Shown here: piece after piece, positions 53,927-62,062 of the stretch
Position numbering within the stretch: the first letter of the stretch is position 1
Layout: every line of letters begins with the position of its first letter
Notes under the pieces: model-generated
Databases searched by the model: none
Told to the model about the DNA's origin: nothing
What the model saw: the letters and a program-made list of their open reading frames with translations, nothing else
Made by a program: the position numbers and the translations under genes
NCBI RefSeq assembly: GCF_003048575.1
Contig: NZ_PIRZ01000008.1
Coordinates: 1-64,000 of the forward strand
Reading direction: 5' to 3'
Length of the DNA: 64,000 nucleotides
DNA from: Campylobacter concisus
GTDB lineage: Bacteria; Campylobacterota; Campylobacteria; Campylobacterales; Campylobacteraceae

Positions 53927-54780
53927 GCTTTTTCCAAATTTACGCTAAACGCTTTTGTACTAACTACCACCATATCGCCTACTTTTAGATTCATTGCTTC
54001 GCTGCTACTTAGCACAACTTCACAAATTTGACGGTTTATCAGTACATTCGCTACAAAGATCGCATCACATTTTTTTATCTCTAAAATTTTAGCGTTAAAG
54101 GCAAATTTCTGCGATCCTGCACTCTTTAAAAATATCTCACTTGTACTACCTGATCTTGAAATTTTGCCATTTTCAAGGACAAAGACTTTATTGCAAAGCT
54201 TATAAATTTCAGCGATATCATGGCTTACTAAGACAATGCTCATTTTAAATTCGTCGTGAAGTGCTAACAGATAATCTTGTAATTTTTCACGCATAGCATT
54301 ATCAAGTGCGCTTAGTGGCTCATCAAGTAGTAAAATTTCAGGCCCTCTCATAACTGCACGAGCAAGTGCTACGCGTTGTTTTTGGCCGCCAGAAAGGGTG
54401 CTAATCTTTGCATTTTTGAGACTTGTTAGACCGCAGATATCAAGGAGTTTATTTGCTAGACTTACATCATCTTTTGCAAAGAGTAAATTTTTAAAGACAT
54501 TCATATTTTCAAACAATGCATAATCTTGAAATAAAAAGCCGATATTTCGCTTTTGTGGAGCCAAATTTATCTTATCGTCAAAGAAAATTTTATCTCCAAC
54601 CTTTATAAATCCGCTTTGTGGCGTTTCAAAACCGGCAATCAACCTTAAAATAGTGGTCTTTCCACCGCCACTTGCTCCGTAAAGTCCGACAAAATCGCCA
54701 TTTTCAAAGCTAAGGTCTACCTCAAGCATAAATTTGCCATCGCCGCCATTTAGCTCTTTTTTGCAAGAAATTTCTATCAT
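53923..54780 (-). CDS. modC: Molybdate ABC transporter ATPase
   Basis: This 285-residue ATPase powers molybdate import. It has Walker A GASGGGKTT near residue 34, the signature LSGGQKQRVALARAV near residue 126 and Walker B ILLLDEPLSALD. The C-terminal ~65 residues form a TOBE/Mop domain that can bind oxyanion for feedback control (IFVANVLINRQICEVVLSSSEAMNL). It overlaps the Mop gene and modB by four bases each. Confidence 0.93.
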   Translation of the reverse strand: MIEISCKKELNGGDGKFMLEVDLSFENGDFVGLYGASGGGKTTILRLIAGFETPQSGFIKVGDKIFFDDKINLAPQKRNIGFLFQDYALFENMNVFKNLLFAKDDVSLANKLLDICGLTSLKNAKISTLSGGQKQRVALARAVMRGPEILLLDEPLSALDNAMREKLQDYLLALHDEFKMSIVLVSHDIAEIYKLCNKVFVLENGKISRSGSTSEIFLKSAGSQKFAFNAKILEIKKCDAIFVANVLINRQICEVVLSSSEAMNLKVGDMVVVSTKAFSVNLEKA

Positions 54781-55172
54781 TTTTGAGTACTTATATGAAT
54801 ACTAGTAGATTTTATATAGGCAAAAACACTATCGTTTTCGCTCAAATTTAATGCTTTTAAAGCATGATTTGAAATGATGGCTTCGAAGCTAATTTGATCG
54901 CATTTTAGACCAACAACGCTTAAAACTTCACCAAAATTTATAGCCTCTACCATGCATCTTAATTCATTTTCAAGCGAGCTAGTGTCAAGTCTATTCTTTG
55001 CCAAGACGACATCTGAGCTTTTAAAACCTAAGCCAATCTCGTCATTTAAGGCAAATTTGCTAGCCTCATTTAAGACTAGCATAAATAAATTTGCCTCTAC
55101 GTTTAGACCCTTTAGCTCAAACAAGCTAACATCATCTTTGGCTAAAATCCTAACGATCTTTGCTTTTATCAT
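54777..55172 (-). CDS. Mop/TOBE-type molybdate-binding protein
   Basis: This 131-residue protein holds two TOBE/Mop-like repeats without a DNA-binding domain. The first repeat is near residues 1-65 (KIVRILAKDDVSLFELKGLNVEANLFMLVLNEASKFAL). The second is near residues 66-131, with MVEAINFGEVLSVVGLKCDQISFEAIISNHALKAL. A comparable gene occurs in the C. jejuni mod locus (Cj0302c, as I recall). It may store molybdate or tune delivery. It overlaps both modA and modC by four bases, so its level follows the transporter. Confidence 0.82.
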   Translation of the reverse strand: MIKAKIVRILAKDDVSLFELKGLNVEANLFMLVLNEASKFALNDEIGLGFKSSDVVLAKNRLDTSSLENELRCMVEAINFGEVLSVVGLKCDQISFEAIISNHALKALNLSENDSVFAYIKSTSIHISTQK

Positions 55173-55924
55173 TTAGCTGGGACGTTATAACCAAATTTCT
55201 TAAAAATTTCTCTTGATTTATCGCCCAAGATAAACTCGTAAAATGCTTTTGTGTCATCATTCTTGTCAGCATGTTTTAGAAGAACTATTCCTTGATCAAT
55301 CGGAGTGTATAGCTCTTGTGGAACGAAGATGTAGTTAACGCCCTCTTTGTATTTTGACATTTTCTCATCAAAAAGTGCACTAGCAGCGATAAAACCTACA
55401 TCAGATGCACTTAACGCCTGAGATAGAGTTTCAGAAATTTTTTGAGCATAGACAATATTTTTTTCTACTTCGTCATAAAGTTTTGCGTTTTTAAGAGCCT
55501 CTATACTAGCCTTGCCGTATGGTGCAGTTTCTGGATTTGCTATTGAGATAGCTTTTAGTCCACGAACTACTTCGATACCCTTTTTAAAATCCACTCCTCT
55601 TATAGAAAAAATAGCCACAGCACCTTGTGCATAAACTTTTGGTTCAGTGCTTGCAAAGCCTGTGTCATAAGCTTTTTGCGCAAAGCCCATATCAGCAGCC
55701 ATGAATATATCGGCTGGGGCTGAGTTTTGTATCTGTGTAACAAGGCCACCACTTGCACCAAGTGTTAAGTTGATCTTGGCGTTTGGGTGAAGCTTGTTAA
55801 ACTCTTTTATAAGCTCAGGAAATGCGTATGTCGTATTTGCCGCAGCATAGACATTTACTTCAGCGCCAAGTGCGTTTATGGCAAAAAAGGCTGCCAAACA
55901 TAAAAATTTAAAAACTTTTCTCAT
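55169..55924 (-). CDS. modA: Molybdate-binding periplasmic protein
   Basis: This 251-residue protein has signal peptide MRKVFKFLCLAAFFAINALGA and the type II binding-protein fold of ModA. The oxyanion site begins VYAAANTTYAFPELIKEF near residue 25, then LGASGGLVTQIQNSAPADIFMAAD near residue 56 and NPETAPYGKASIEAL near residue 130. It should capture molybdate or tungstate and deliver it to ModBC. It starts one base upstream of the modE stop region, so all five mod genes form one transcript. Confidence 0.94.
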   Translation of the reverse strand: MRKVFKFLCLAAFFAINALGAEVNVYAAANTTYAFPELIKEFNKLHPNAKINLTLGASGGLVTQIQNSAPADIFMAADMGFAQKAYDTGFASTEPKVYAQGAVAIFSIRGVDFKKGIEVVRGLKAISIANPETAPYGKASIEALKNAKLYDEVEKNIVYAQKISETLSQALSASDVGFIAASALFDEKMSKYKEGVNYIFVPQELYTPIDQGIVLLKHADKNDDTKAFYEFILGDKSREIFKKFGYNVPAK

Positions 55925-56707
55925 TTAAACTCCTATGATGATTTGTGATGATTTTACTATTGCTAAAAGTGTATCGCCAACACCTATCTTCATCTGGATA
56001 GCACTATCTTTTGTGATGATGGCAGTTAAAGTCTGCTCATCGCTTAGTTTTAAAGTAATTTCAGCATTTACAGCACCTATCTTTGCTTCGATCACTTCGC
56101 CTTTTAATTGATTTTTTGTGCTTATTTTTATATCTAGATTCCTAGCCAAAATAACAGCTGGGGCTTTAAAAATATAAATAACTTTTTGTCCAACTTTTAG
56201 GCCTAAATTTTTCTCACTTTCAACCGTGATGTTTGACTCAAGCGTGCAGCCATTACTTAGTTTTGCAACTATTTGAGAATTTACCGCACCGCGGTTTATG
56301 CTAATAATCTCACATGAGAGCTGATTTCTAGCACTTAAGTTCATATTCATTCTTTGAAGATTTATAATATCTACATCCTCAAAATCTACTTTTTGACAAA
56401 TTTTTTGTAAAAAATCCTTTTGGGTCTCAAGGATTGTGTCATAAATTTTTATCAGTTTATTGGCATACTCGCTTAGCTCGGAGCCACTATTTTTTTTATT
56501 TCCATCAGCTCTAATAATAAGCGGCTTACTACTTTTGTTATTTATCGTATCAAGGCAGTCCCAAGCATTTTTATACGATATACCAACCAATTCTGCTGCT
56601 TTTGTGATACTTTTTGTCTCTTTTATGGCCTTTAATAATGTAATATGTTTAGCTAAAACCTGTGTATCTTCGCCTAAAAATAGTTCTAAATTTATATCTG
56701 CTTTCAA
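55925..56707 (-). CDS. modE: Molybdate-responsive regulator ModE
   Basis: This 260-residue protein joins an N-terminal winged-helix domain with a C-terminal di-Mop domain, like E. coli ModE. The HTH reads LLKAIKETKSITKAAELVGISYKNAWDCLDTIN near residue 25. The two Mop repeats begin MNLSARNQLSCEIISINRGAVNSQIVAKLSNG near residue 120 and IKISTKNQLKGEVIEAKIGAVNAEITLKLSD near residue 190. With molybdate bound, ModE represses its transporter operon, here its own. An AT-rich region with ATTAGA/TCTAAT arms upstream (56731-56756) could be its operator. Confidence 0.92.
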   Translation of the reverse strand: MKADINLELFLGEDTQVLAKHITLLKAIKETKSITKAAELVGISYKNAWDCLDTINNKSSKPLIIRADGNKKNSGSELSEYANKLIKIYDTILETQKDFLQKICQKVDFEDVDIINLQRMNMNLSARNQLSCEIISINRGAVNSQIVAKLSNGCTLESNITVESEKNLGLKVGQKVIYIFKAPAVILARNLDIKISTKNQLKGEVIEAKIGAVNAEITLKLSDEQTLTAIITKDSAIQMKIGVGDTLLAIVKSSQIIIGV

Positions 56708-56727
56708 AATTTTTACCTTTACTATAT

Positions 56728-56760
56728 TAGAGAATAATTTGTGAAGTATATCTAATTATA
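56728..56760 (-). promoter_or_regulatory. Possible ModE operator/promoter of the mod operon
   Basis: ATTAGA at about 56728-56733 and TCTAAT at about 56751-56756 are inverted arms in an AT-rich block directly upstream of modE. The spacing differs from the E. coli ModE site, so the assignment is tentative. Confidence 0.3.
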
Positions 56761-56872
56761 TTAATCCTTAAGCTTAAAGATTTAAATCGATTTATAAATT
56801 TCTCTTAATTTCTTGTAAAGTTTTTAAAAGATAAAATCGAGCTACATTTTATAAATAAAAATAAGGCTTGGT

Positions 56873-57583
56873 ATGAAATTTTTGCTTTCTATCTTTTTTA
56901 GTTTGCTTTTAGCCTGTGCTAATACGGACATAAATACGAATAGCGAAAGCGACGAATTTGATGTTGAATTTGAAGCAAGAAAAGATGTTTTTGACCCACT
57001 TAGTGGCTACAATAGAATTATGACGCATGCAAATGACTTTATCTATGTAAATATGCTAACTCCAGTGGCAAAAGGCTATGCCTATGTTGTGCCAAAAACA
57101 GCTAGAACAATGGTTTCAAATTTCTTTGATAATCTGCTTTTCCCAGTTCGCTTTGTAAATAACTTACTTCAGTTTAAATTTCAAAATGCTGGCGAAGAGA
57201 CATTGAGATTTTTAGCAAATACGATAATTGGCTTTGGCGGACTAACAGACGGAGCAAAATACTACAACCTCAAGCCTCACGATGAAGATTTTGGACAAAC
57301 GCTTGGATATTGGGGGCTTGGCAGCGGTTTTCACATCGTTTGGCCACTTATTGGACCATCAAATTTAAGAGATACTGGAGGCATGGTCGGAGATTATTTT
57401 GCCGATCCTATTAGCTACGTTGATCCTATACTTTTATCAACTGGTATCAAGTCATATAGAGCGTTTAATAGCTTTTCACAAGATCCAACTGCTTATGAAA
57501 AACTAAGAAAAGATGCTATTGACCTTTATCCATTTTTACGCGATGCTTACGAGCAAAGACGTGACAAGCTTATCAAGGAGTAA
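56873..57583 (+). CDS. mlaA: MlaA/VacJ-family outer-membrane lipoprotein
   Basis: MlaA is an outer-membrane lipoprotein that removes phospholipids from the outer leaflet. The 236-residue protein has signal peptide MKFLLSIFFSLLLAC with lipobox LLAC. The conserved core starts FDPLSGYNRIMTHANDFIYVNML near residue 40. Further blocks are VSNFFDNLLFPVRFVNNLLQFKF near 85 and DFGQTLGYWGLGSGFHIVWPLIGPSNLRDTGG near 140. It starts a three-gene unit with mlaC and an RND transporter. Confidence 0.94.
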   Translation: MKFLLSIFFSLLLACANTDINTNSESDEFDVEFEARKDVFDPLSGYNRIMTHANDFIYVNMLTPVAKGYAYVVPKTARTMVSNFFDNLLFPVRFVNNLLQFKFQNAGEETLRFLANTIIGFGGLTDGAKYYNLKPHDEDFGQTLGYWGLGSGFHIVWPLIGPSNLRDTGGMVGDYFADPISYVDPILLSTGIKSYRAFNSFSQDPTAYEKLRKDAIDLYPFLRDAYEQRRDKLIKE

Positions 57584-57585
57584 AT

Positions 57586-58188
57586 ATGAAAATTTTAAAA
57601 ATTCTAACTATGATTTTACTTTTTACAAATAGCCTTTTTGCTATTTCAAAAGAGCAGATCAAACCTGAAGTAGAGATGAAAACAACAAAGGTTATTGAAA
57701 TTTTAAAAGATACAAATTTAGACAATAATGCAAAGACAAAAGAAATTTTTGCTCTTCTTGATTCATTTTTCGACTATAAGCAAATGGCAAAGATTAGCCT
57801 TGGTAAACGTTACAACAGCTTAAGTGGCGATGAGCAAGCCAAATTTGACGCAGCATTTGAGCAAAAACTAAAAAGCTCATACATAGATAAACTTTTAGGA
57901 TACAAAGATCAAGAGATACATATAACTGGCGAGAGCGAACCTCAAAAAAATAGATATTGGCTCACATCTGAGCTCATAAATGATGGCAAGAGCTACGAAT
58001 TTGTCTATAAATTTTATGACGCTAAAGAGCGTGGCTGGCTCATTTATGATCTTGATATCGTTGGTGTAAGCATCATTCAAACTTATAGAAGTCAGTTTGG
58101 TGATGTGCTAAATAACGCTGATTTCAATACTCTTTTACAAAAGCTAAACGAAGCTGTTTTGCCTGATCAAAATAAAACCAACCCTTAA
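57586..58188 (+). CDS. mlaC: MlaC-family periplasmic phospholipid carrier
   Basis: This 200-residue protein (Tol-Tol-Ttg2/MlaC family) shuttles phospholipids through the periplasm. It has a signal peptide (MKILKILTMILLFTNSLFA) and the family core FFDYKQMAKISLGKRYNSLSGDEQAKFDAAFEQKL near residue 65. The C-terminal half has the lipid-pocket strand YDLDIVGVSIIQTYRSQFGDVL near residue 148. It lies two bases after mlaA and its stop overlaps the RND gene start (TAATG). Its neighbour is an RND protein and not the MlaFEDB ABC transporter. Confidence 0.93.
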   Translation: MKILKILTMILLFTNSLFAISKEQIKPEVEMKTTKVIEILKDTNLDNNAKTKEIFALLDSFFDYKQMAKISLGKRYNSLSGDEQAKFDAAFEQKLKSSYIDKLLGYKDQEIHITGESEPQKNRYWLTSELINDGKSYEFVYKFYDAKERGWLIYDLDIVGVSIIQTYRSQFGDVLNNADFNTLLQKLNEAVLPDQNKTNP

Positions 58189-60632
58189 TGCGACAAATTT
58201 TTAAATTTATCATTGCTAGAAACAAGCTTATTATTGCTCTGATTTTAGCTTTAAGCGTAGTTTTTGGCTATCTTAGTACCAAGCTTAGCGTTGATGCGTC
58301 AGCTGAAACGCTACTACTTGAGCATGATCCTGACTTAAAAGCTTATAGAGAGATAGCTAAACGCTACGACTCACCTGGATTTTTAGTGGTCGCTTTTACT
58401 CCAAAAGATGATCTTTTTTCACCTAAAAATTTAGAACTTATCAAAAATTTAGGCGATGAACTAGCTAAAAACGATATGGTAAATAGCGTCATCTCTATAA
58501 TAAATATTCCGCTTTTAAATAGTGTAAAAGGCGGGATTACTGGTATCTTAGATCATACTCCAACGCTGCAAGATAAAGATATAAATATTTCTAAAGCAAA
58601 GCTTGAGTTTACCAAAAGCCCGATTTACAGCGGAAATTTGATAAGCAAAGATCTAAAAACCACAGCGATTGCTCTAAATTTAAAACAAGATGAGAAATTT
58701 AATGAGCTTGTAAATGAGAGAAATTTGCTTAGCCAAAAAGAGTCAAACGGCACTATCACACAAGCTGAGCGACTTAAGTTAGAGGCTCTTGCCTATGAGT
58801 TTAAAGCCTACCGAGATGAGCTTAGAAAGAGCGATCACGAAAACCTTGAGGCCATAAAAGCAACCATAGCTAAATTTAACGCAAATGATGAGCTATTTTT
58901 AGGCGGCGCAAATATGATCGCTGATGATATGATAGGCTTTATAAAGAGCGATCTTTTAGTCTATGGCTTAAGCGTACTTGCTCTTCTTAGCTTTAGTTTG
59001 TGGCTATTTTTCAGGCAGGTTAGATGGATAGTTTTGCCGATGTTTATATGTGCCGTAAGTGCCATTTTTACGACCGGAATTTTTGGTATATTTGACTGGG
59101 AAGTGACGGTCATTAGCTCAAACTACATCGCACTTCAGCTCATCATTACTATTTCAACTGTGATTCATCTTGTCGTTAGTTACCGAGAATTTTACGCAAA
59201 GCATCCAAAATATAGCCAAAATCAGCTAATTTATCTAACGCTTCGTGATAAATTCTCTCCATCTTTTTGGGCGATATTTACCACGGTTATTGGCTTTAGC
59301 TCGCTTATGAGCGCTGACATAAAGCCAGTCATCATGCTTGGCATTATGATGAGCACTGGCATTAGCGTTTCGCTTGTGCTTGCGTTTTTGCTATTTGGTG
59401 CAATAAATGTAAATTTAGAAAAATTAGCTCCCATTAGAACCTTTGAAAATAGCTTTAAATTTACAAAATATTGCGCAAATTTAGCCTTAAACTCAAGAAA
59501 GATTATCTACGTAGTTTGTGTGCTAGTTGTCTGTTTTGGCGTTTATGGTATCAGCAAGATAAAGGTTGAAAATAGCTTTATAGGCTACTTTAAAGAAAGC
59601 ACAGAAATTCGCCAAGGAATGCAAGTTATTGATACCAAACTTGGCGGCACGATACCAGTTGATGTGATAGTGAAATTTAAAGAGCAAAAACAAGATAAAA
59701 ATACCGAGCAAGATGAGTTTGAAAATGAGTTTGAAAGCAATGCCAAGGATGCGAAATACTGGTTTAATAGCTATCACACAAGGGTTGCTGAGAAGATTCA
59801 TGATTATTTGAAAGAGCAAAAATTTGTCGGACATGTAAGCTCGCTAGCAACCCTTATAAAAGCCATAAAAGAGCTAAATAACGGTGCGAGTGATGATTTT
59901 TTATTGGCTGCGATGTATGAGAAATTACCACAAAATTATAAAAATATCTTATTAAGCCCTTATGTGAGCGTTGAAAATGACGAGCTTAGATTTAGCATAA
60001 GGATCGTTGATAGCGACTCTAAGCTTAGACGAAATTTATTTCTAAAAGAGCTTAGAGAAGGGCTTTTAGAGCTTACTAAAAATGACAATGTAAGCATAGA
60101 AGTTGCCGGCATGATGGTGCTTTATAACAATATGCTTCAAAATTTACTTAGCTCGCAAGTTGATACTTTTGGGCTAACTGTCGCTATACTTTTTGTCATA
60201 TTTTGCTTTATTTTTAGAAGCATAAAACTAGCAACCATTGCGATAGTTTCAAATTTAATCCCACTTTGCACACTCTTTGGTGTGATGGGATTTTTTGGCA
60301 TTCCGCTTGATGTGATGAGTATAACGATCGCAGCCATTAGTATAGGTATCGGCGTTGATGATATCATTCACTACATACACCGATTTAAAGAAGAAATGCT
60401 TACAAAAAGCGTTTTTGAGAGTATTAAAGCTGCTCATGCAAGCATCGGATATGCGATGTATTACACATCATTTACTATTTTTCTTGGTTTTAGCGTGATG
60501 ATAACTAGTAACTTTATCCCAACTATATATTTTGGCTTACTAACCGATCTTGTTATGGTATTTATGCTTCTTGGTGCGCTAATCATCTTGCCAAGCCTAA
60601 TAGCAAGCTTTGTAAAAAAGAGTGATGTTTAA
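58188..60632 (+). CDS. RND/MMPL-family transporter (HpnN-like) of the Mla cluster
   Basis: This 814-residue inner-membrane protein has two symmetric halves with about twelve helices and large periplasmic loops (~residues 40-255 and ~455-640). It resembles the MMPL/HpnN lipid exporters, with half-site motifs such as DWEVTVISSNYIALQLIITISTVIHLV near residue 300 and SIGIGVDDIIHYIHRFKEEM near residue 720. MlaA-MlaC-RND clusters (Cj1371-Cj1373 in C. jejuni, as I recall) replace or supplement the Mla ABC system. Direction of lipid movement cannot be told from sequence. Confidence 0.9.
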   Translation: MRQIFKFIIARNKLIIALILALSVVFGYLSTKLSVDASAETLLLEHDPDLKAYREIAKRYDSPGFLVVAFTPKDDLFSPKNLELIKNLGDELAKNDMVNSVISIINIPLLNSVKGGITGILDHTPTLQDKDINISKAKLEFTKSPIYSGNLISKDLKTTAIALNLKQDEKFNELVNERNLLSQKESNGTITQAERLKLEALAYEFKAYRDELRKSDHENLEAIKATIAKFNANDELFLGGANMIADDMIGFIKSDLLVYGLSVLALLSFSLWLFFRQVRWIVLPMFICAVSAIFTTGIFGIFDWEVTVISSNYIALQLIITISTVIHLVVSYREFYAKHPKYSQNQLIYLTLRDKFSPSFWAIFTTVIGFSSLMSADIKPVIMLGIMMSTGISVSLVLAFLLFGAINVNLEKLAPIRTFENSFKFTKYCANLALNSRKIIYVVCVLVVCFGVYGISKIKVENSFIGYFKESTEIRQGMQVIDTKLGGTIPVDVIVKFKEQKQDKNTEQDEFENEFESNAKDAKYWFNSYHTRVAEKIHDYLKEQKFVGHVSSLATLIKAIKELNNGASDDFLLAAMYEKLPQNYKNILLSPYVSVENDELRFSIRIVDSDSKLRRNLFLKELREGLLELTKNDNVSIEVAGMMVLYNNMLQNLLSSQVDTFGLTVAILFVIFCFIFRSIKLATIAIVSNLIPLCTLFGVMGFFGIPLDVMSITIAAISIGIGVDDIIHYIHRFKEEMLTKSVFESIKAAHASIGYAMYYTSFTIFLGFSVMITSNFIPTIYFGLLTDLVMVFMLLGALIILPSLIASFVKKSDV

Positions 60633-60639
60633 GCTAAAT

Positions 60640-61215
60640 TTATTTGATAACTTTGATGAACGAGTAGACATCGACCACACCGTCAATGTGCTTAGCATAC
60701 CAAATAGCATGTTTTTCTTGCTCAATGCTATCAACTACGCCGCTAAATACAACATCACAGCCAACTATGCTAACACGCACATTTGTGCCCTCAACTATAC
60801 TATCTTTAAAAAGATTTTGCTTTAAGTTTGCAAGAATTTTTAGACTATCGCATGGATACTCTGGCTTTTTGATACGAAGATAGGTATAAATTTTCCGCAC
60901 TCCATCTGTGCTTTTGGCTAATTCTACTAGCTTATCTTCAAGCTCTTTACTATCAACGAGTCCGATAAGATAAGTATCTCCGTAAAAAACCTCTATCTCG
61001 ATATCAATATTACTAAGACCTTTTGAAAATAAAATTTTGCTTTGTAATTTGCTTTGTATAAATTTATCTCTTGTGATCGAGTAAATACCACGTTTATCGC
61101 GTGAAATAGAGTACGCATCATAGACATTTAGCGGTGCAGTTGCTGGAGAAAGAACCGAAGAGCAAGAGCAAAAAAATAGAGCCAAAAATGCAAAAACGCT
61201 AAATTTTAAAATCAG
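60640..61215 (-). CDS. BON-domain lipoprotein with a non-canonical start
   Basis: This protein has two BON domains: IDIEIEVFYGDTYLIGLVDSKELEDKLVELAKSTDGVRKIYTYLRI and NVRVSIVGCDVVFSGVVDSIEQEKHAIWYAKHIDGVVDVYSFIKV, as in DolP/OsmY-type envelope proteins. Only a TTG at 61185 is a standard start, but it would leave a 4-5-residue leader. The frame extends ten codons upstream to CTG at 61215, with AAAAGGA just before it, adding ILKFSVFAFLALFFCSC, a full lipoprotein signal peptide. No ATG, GTG or TTG occurs between CTG and the upstream TAG. I give the extended form; the start is uncertain. Convergent with the RND gene. Confidence 0.75.
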   Translation of the reverse strand: MILKFSVFAFLALFFCSCSSVLSPATAPLNVYDAYSISRDKRGIYSITRDKFIQSKLQSKILFSKGLSNIDIEIEVFYGDTYLIGLVDSKELEDKLVELAKSTDGVRKIYTYLRIKKPEYPCDSLKILANLKQNLFKDSIVEGTNVRVSIVGCDVVFSGVVDSIEQEKHAIWYAKHIDGVVDVYSFIKVIK

Positions 61216-61275
61216 AAATCCTTTTGTAATTTCAAAAAGTTTATAGAAAATGGGCTAAAATTTATCTAAATCTGC

Positions 61276-61281
61276 TAAAAT
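61276..61281 (+). promoter_or_regulatory. -10 element of selC
   Basis: TAAAAT lies ten bases before the tRNA-Sec 5' end, the spacing expected for transcription starting at or just before the tRNA. Confidence 0.45.
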
Positions 61282-61290
61282 AACGCGCAC

Positions 61291-61388
61291 GGAGGATAAA
61301 GTAATCTGGTGATGCTCACGGGCTTCAAACCCGATGACTGGGCGGTTGACCGTCTGGTGGGGAGTTCGATTCTCTCATCCTCTCGCCA
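61291..61388 (+). tRNA. selC: tRNA-Sec (UCA anticodon)
   Basis: This 98-base tRNA gene has the anticodon UCA in the loop CTTCAAA between CGGG and CCCG. It has the long variable arm typical of tRNA-Sec (GGCGGT-TG-ACCGTC stem), a T arm GGGAG-TTCGATT-CTCTC and an encoded GCCA end. It inserts selenocysteine at UGA codons with SelA and SelB, which are not in the window. The acceptor pairs GGAGGAT with ATCCTCT, with one G-U pair and one extra C before GCCA, and the D arm has an apparent bulged A. No in-frame UGA selenoprotein was recognised in this window. Confidence 0.9.
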
Positions 61389-61394
61389 CTCACT

Positions 61395-62054
61395 TTAAAT
61401 TTTACTTTTATCAAGCAAATTTATAATCCCAAACAAAATAAAACTTAATACAACCAAAACAAGACTTAAAATCAGCGCTTCATCGCTTTTGCCATCGTAT
61501 ACGGCATTATAAATGGCAAGCGAGATAGTGTCGGTCTTTCCTATTATATTTCCGCTAAGTATGAGTGTTATGCCAACCTCGCCAAGCCCACGCGAGATCG
61601 CTAAGATAAAAGCCGTCGCTACACTTTTTGCAACACATGGAAAGAGCACGAAAATAGCTGTTTGAAATTTATCTTTTCCAAGGCTATATGCTGCTTCACT
61701 TAGGCTTTTTGAAAGTGAACCAAGAGCAGAAGCGACAGGCTTTACAAATAGTGGCAACGAAGCTATAAAAGCAGCTAAAACAAGAGCCTTAAAACTAAAA
61801 ATAATTTCTAAATTTAAAGCCTTGCCGACGATACCATTTTTACCAAGCAAATAAAGTAGTAAAAATCCAGTCGCAATGGGCGGAAAGACGAGAGGAAAAG
61901 TTACGATCATCTCTAAAATAGCTTTAAATTTGGCCTTACCAAAAGCTAAATAATAAGCCAAAGCCAGCCCAAAAATGATAAGCAAAGCCCCTTGGCACAA
62001 AACGACCTTTACACTTAAAAATAGCGGATCAAAAAGCCAAGAGAGCTCTTGCAA
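61395..62054 (-). CDS. Molybdate/tungstate-type ABC permease (ModB-like), second system
   Basis: This 219-residue permease has five to six helices and a ModB-like EAA loop, EAAYSLGKDKFQTAIFVLFPCV near residue 142. Other ModB-type blocks are TFPLVFPPIATGFLLLYLLG near residue 50 and SRGLGEVGITLILSGNIIGKTDTISLAIYN near residue 168. It follows the ModA-like gene by eight bases. No ATPase gene is nearby; tRNA-Sec lies convergently six bases past its stop. It may borrow ModC from the 54 kb operon or an ATPase elsewhere. Confidence 0.85.
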   Translation of the reverse strand: MQELSWLFDPLFLSVKVVLCQGALLIIFGLALAYYLAFGKAKFKAILEMIVTFPLVFPPIATGFLLLYLLGKNGIVGKALNLEIIFSFKALVLAAFIASLPLFVKPVASALGSLSKSLSEAAYSLGKDKFQTAIFVLFPCVAKSVATAFILAISRGLGEVGITLILSGNIIGKTDTISLAIYNAVYDGKSDEALILSLVLVVLSFILFGIINLLDKSKI

Positions 62055-62062
62055 GCTTAGCC

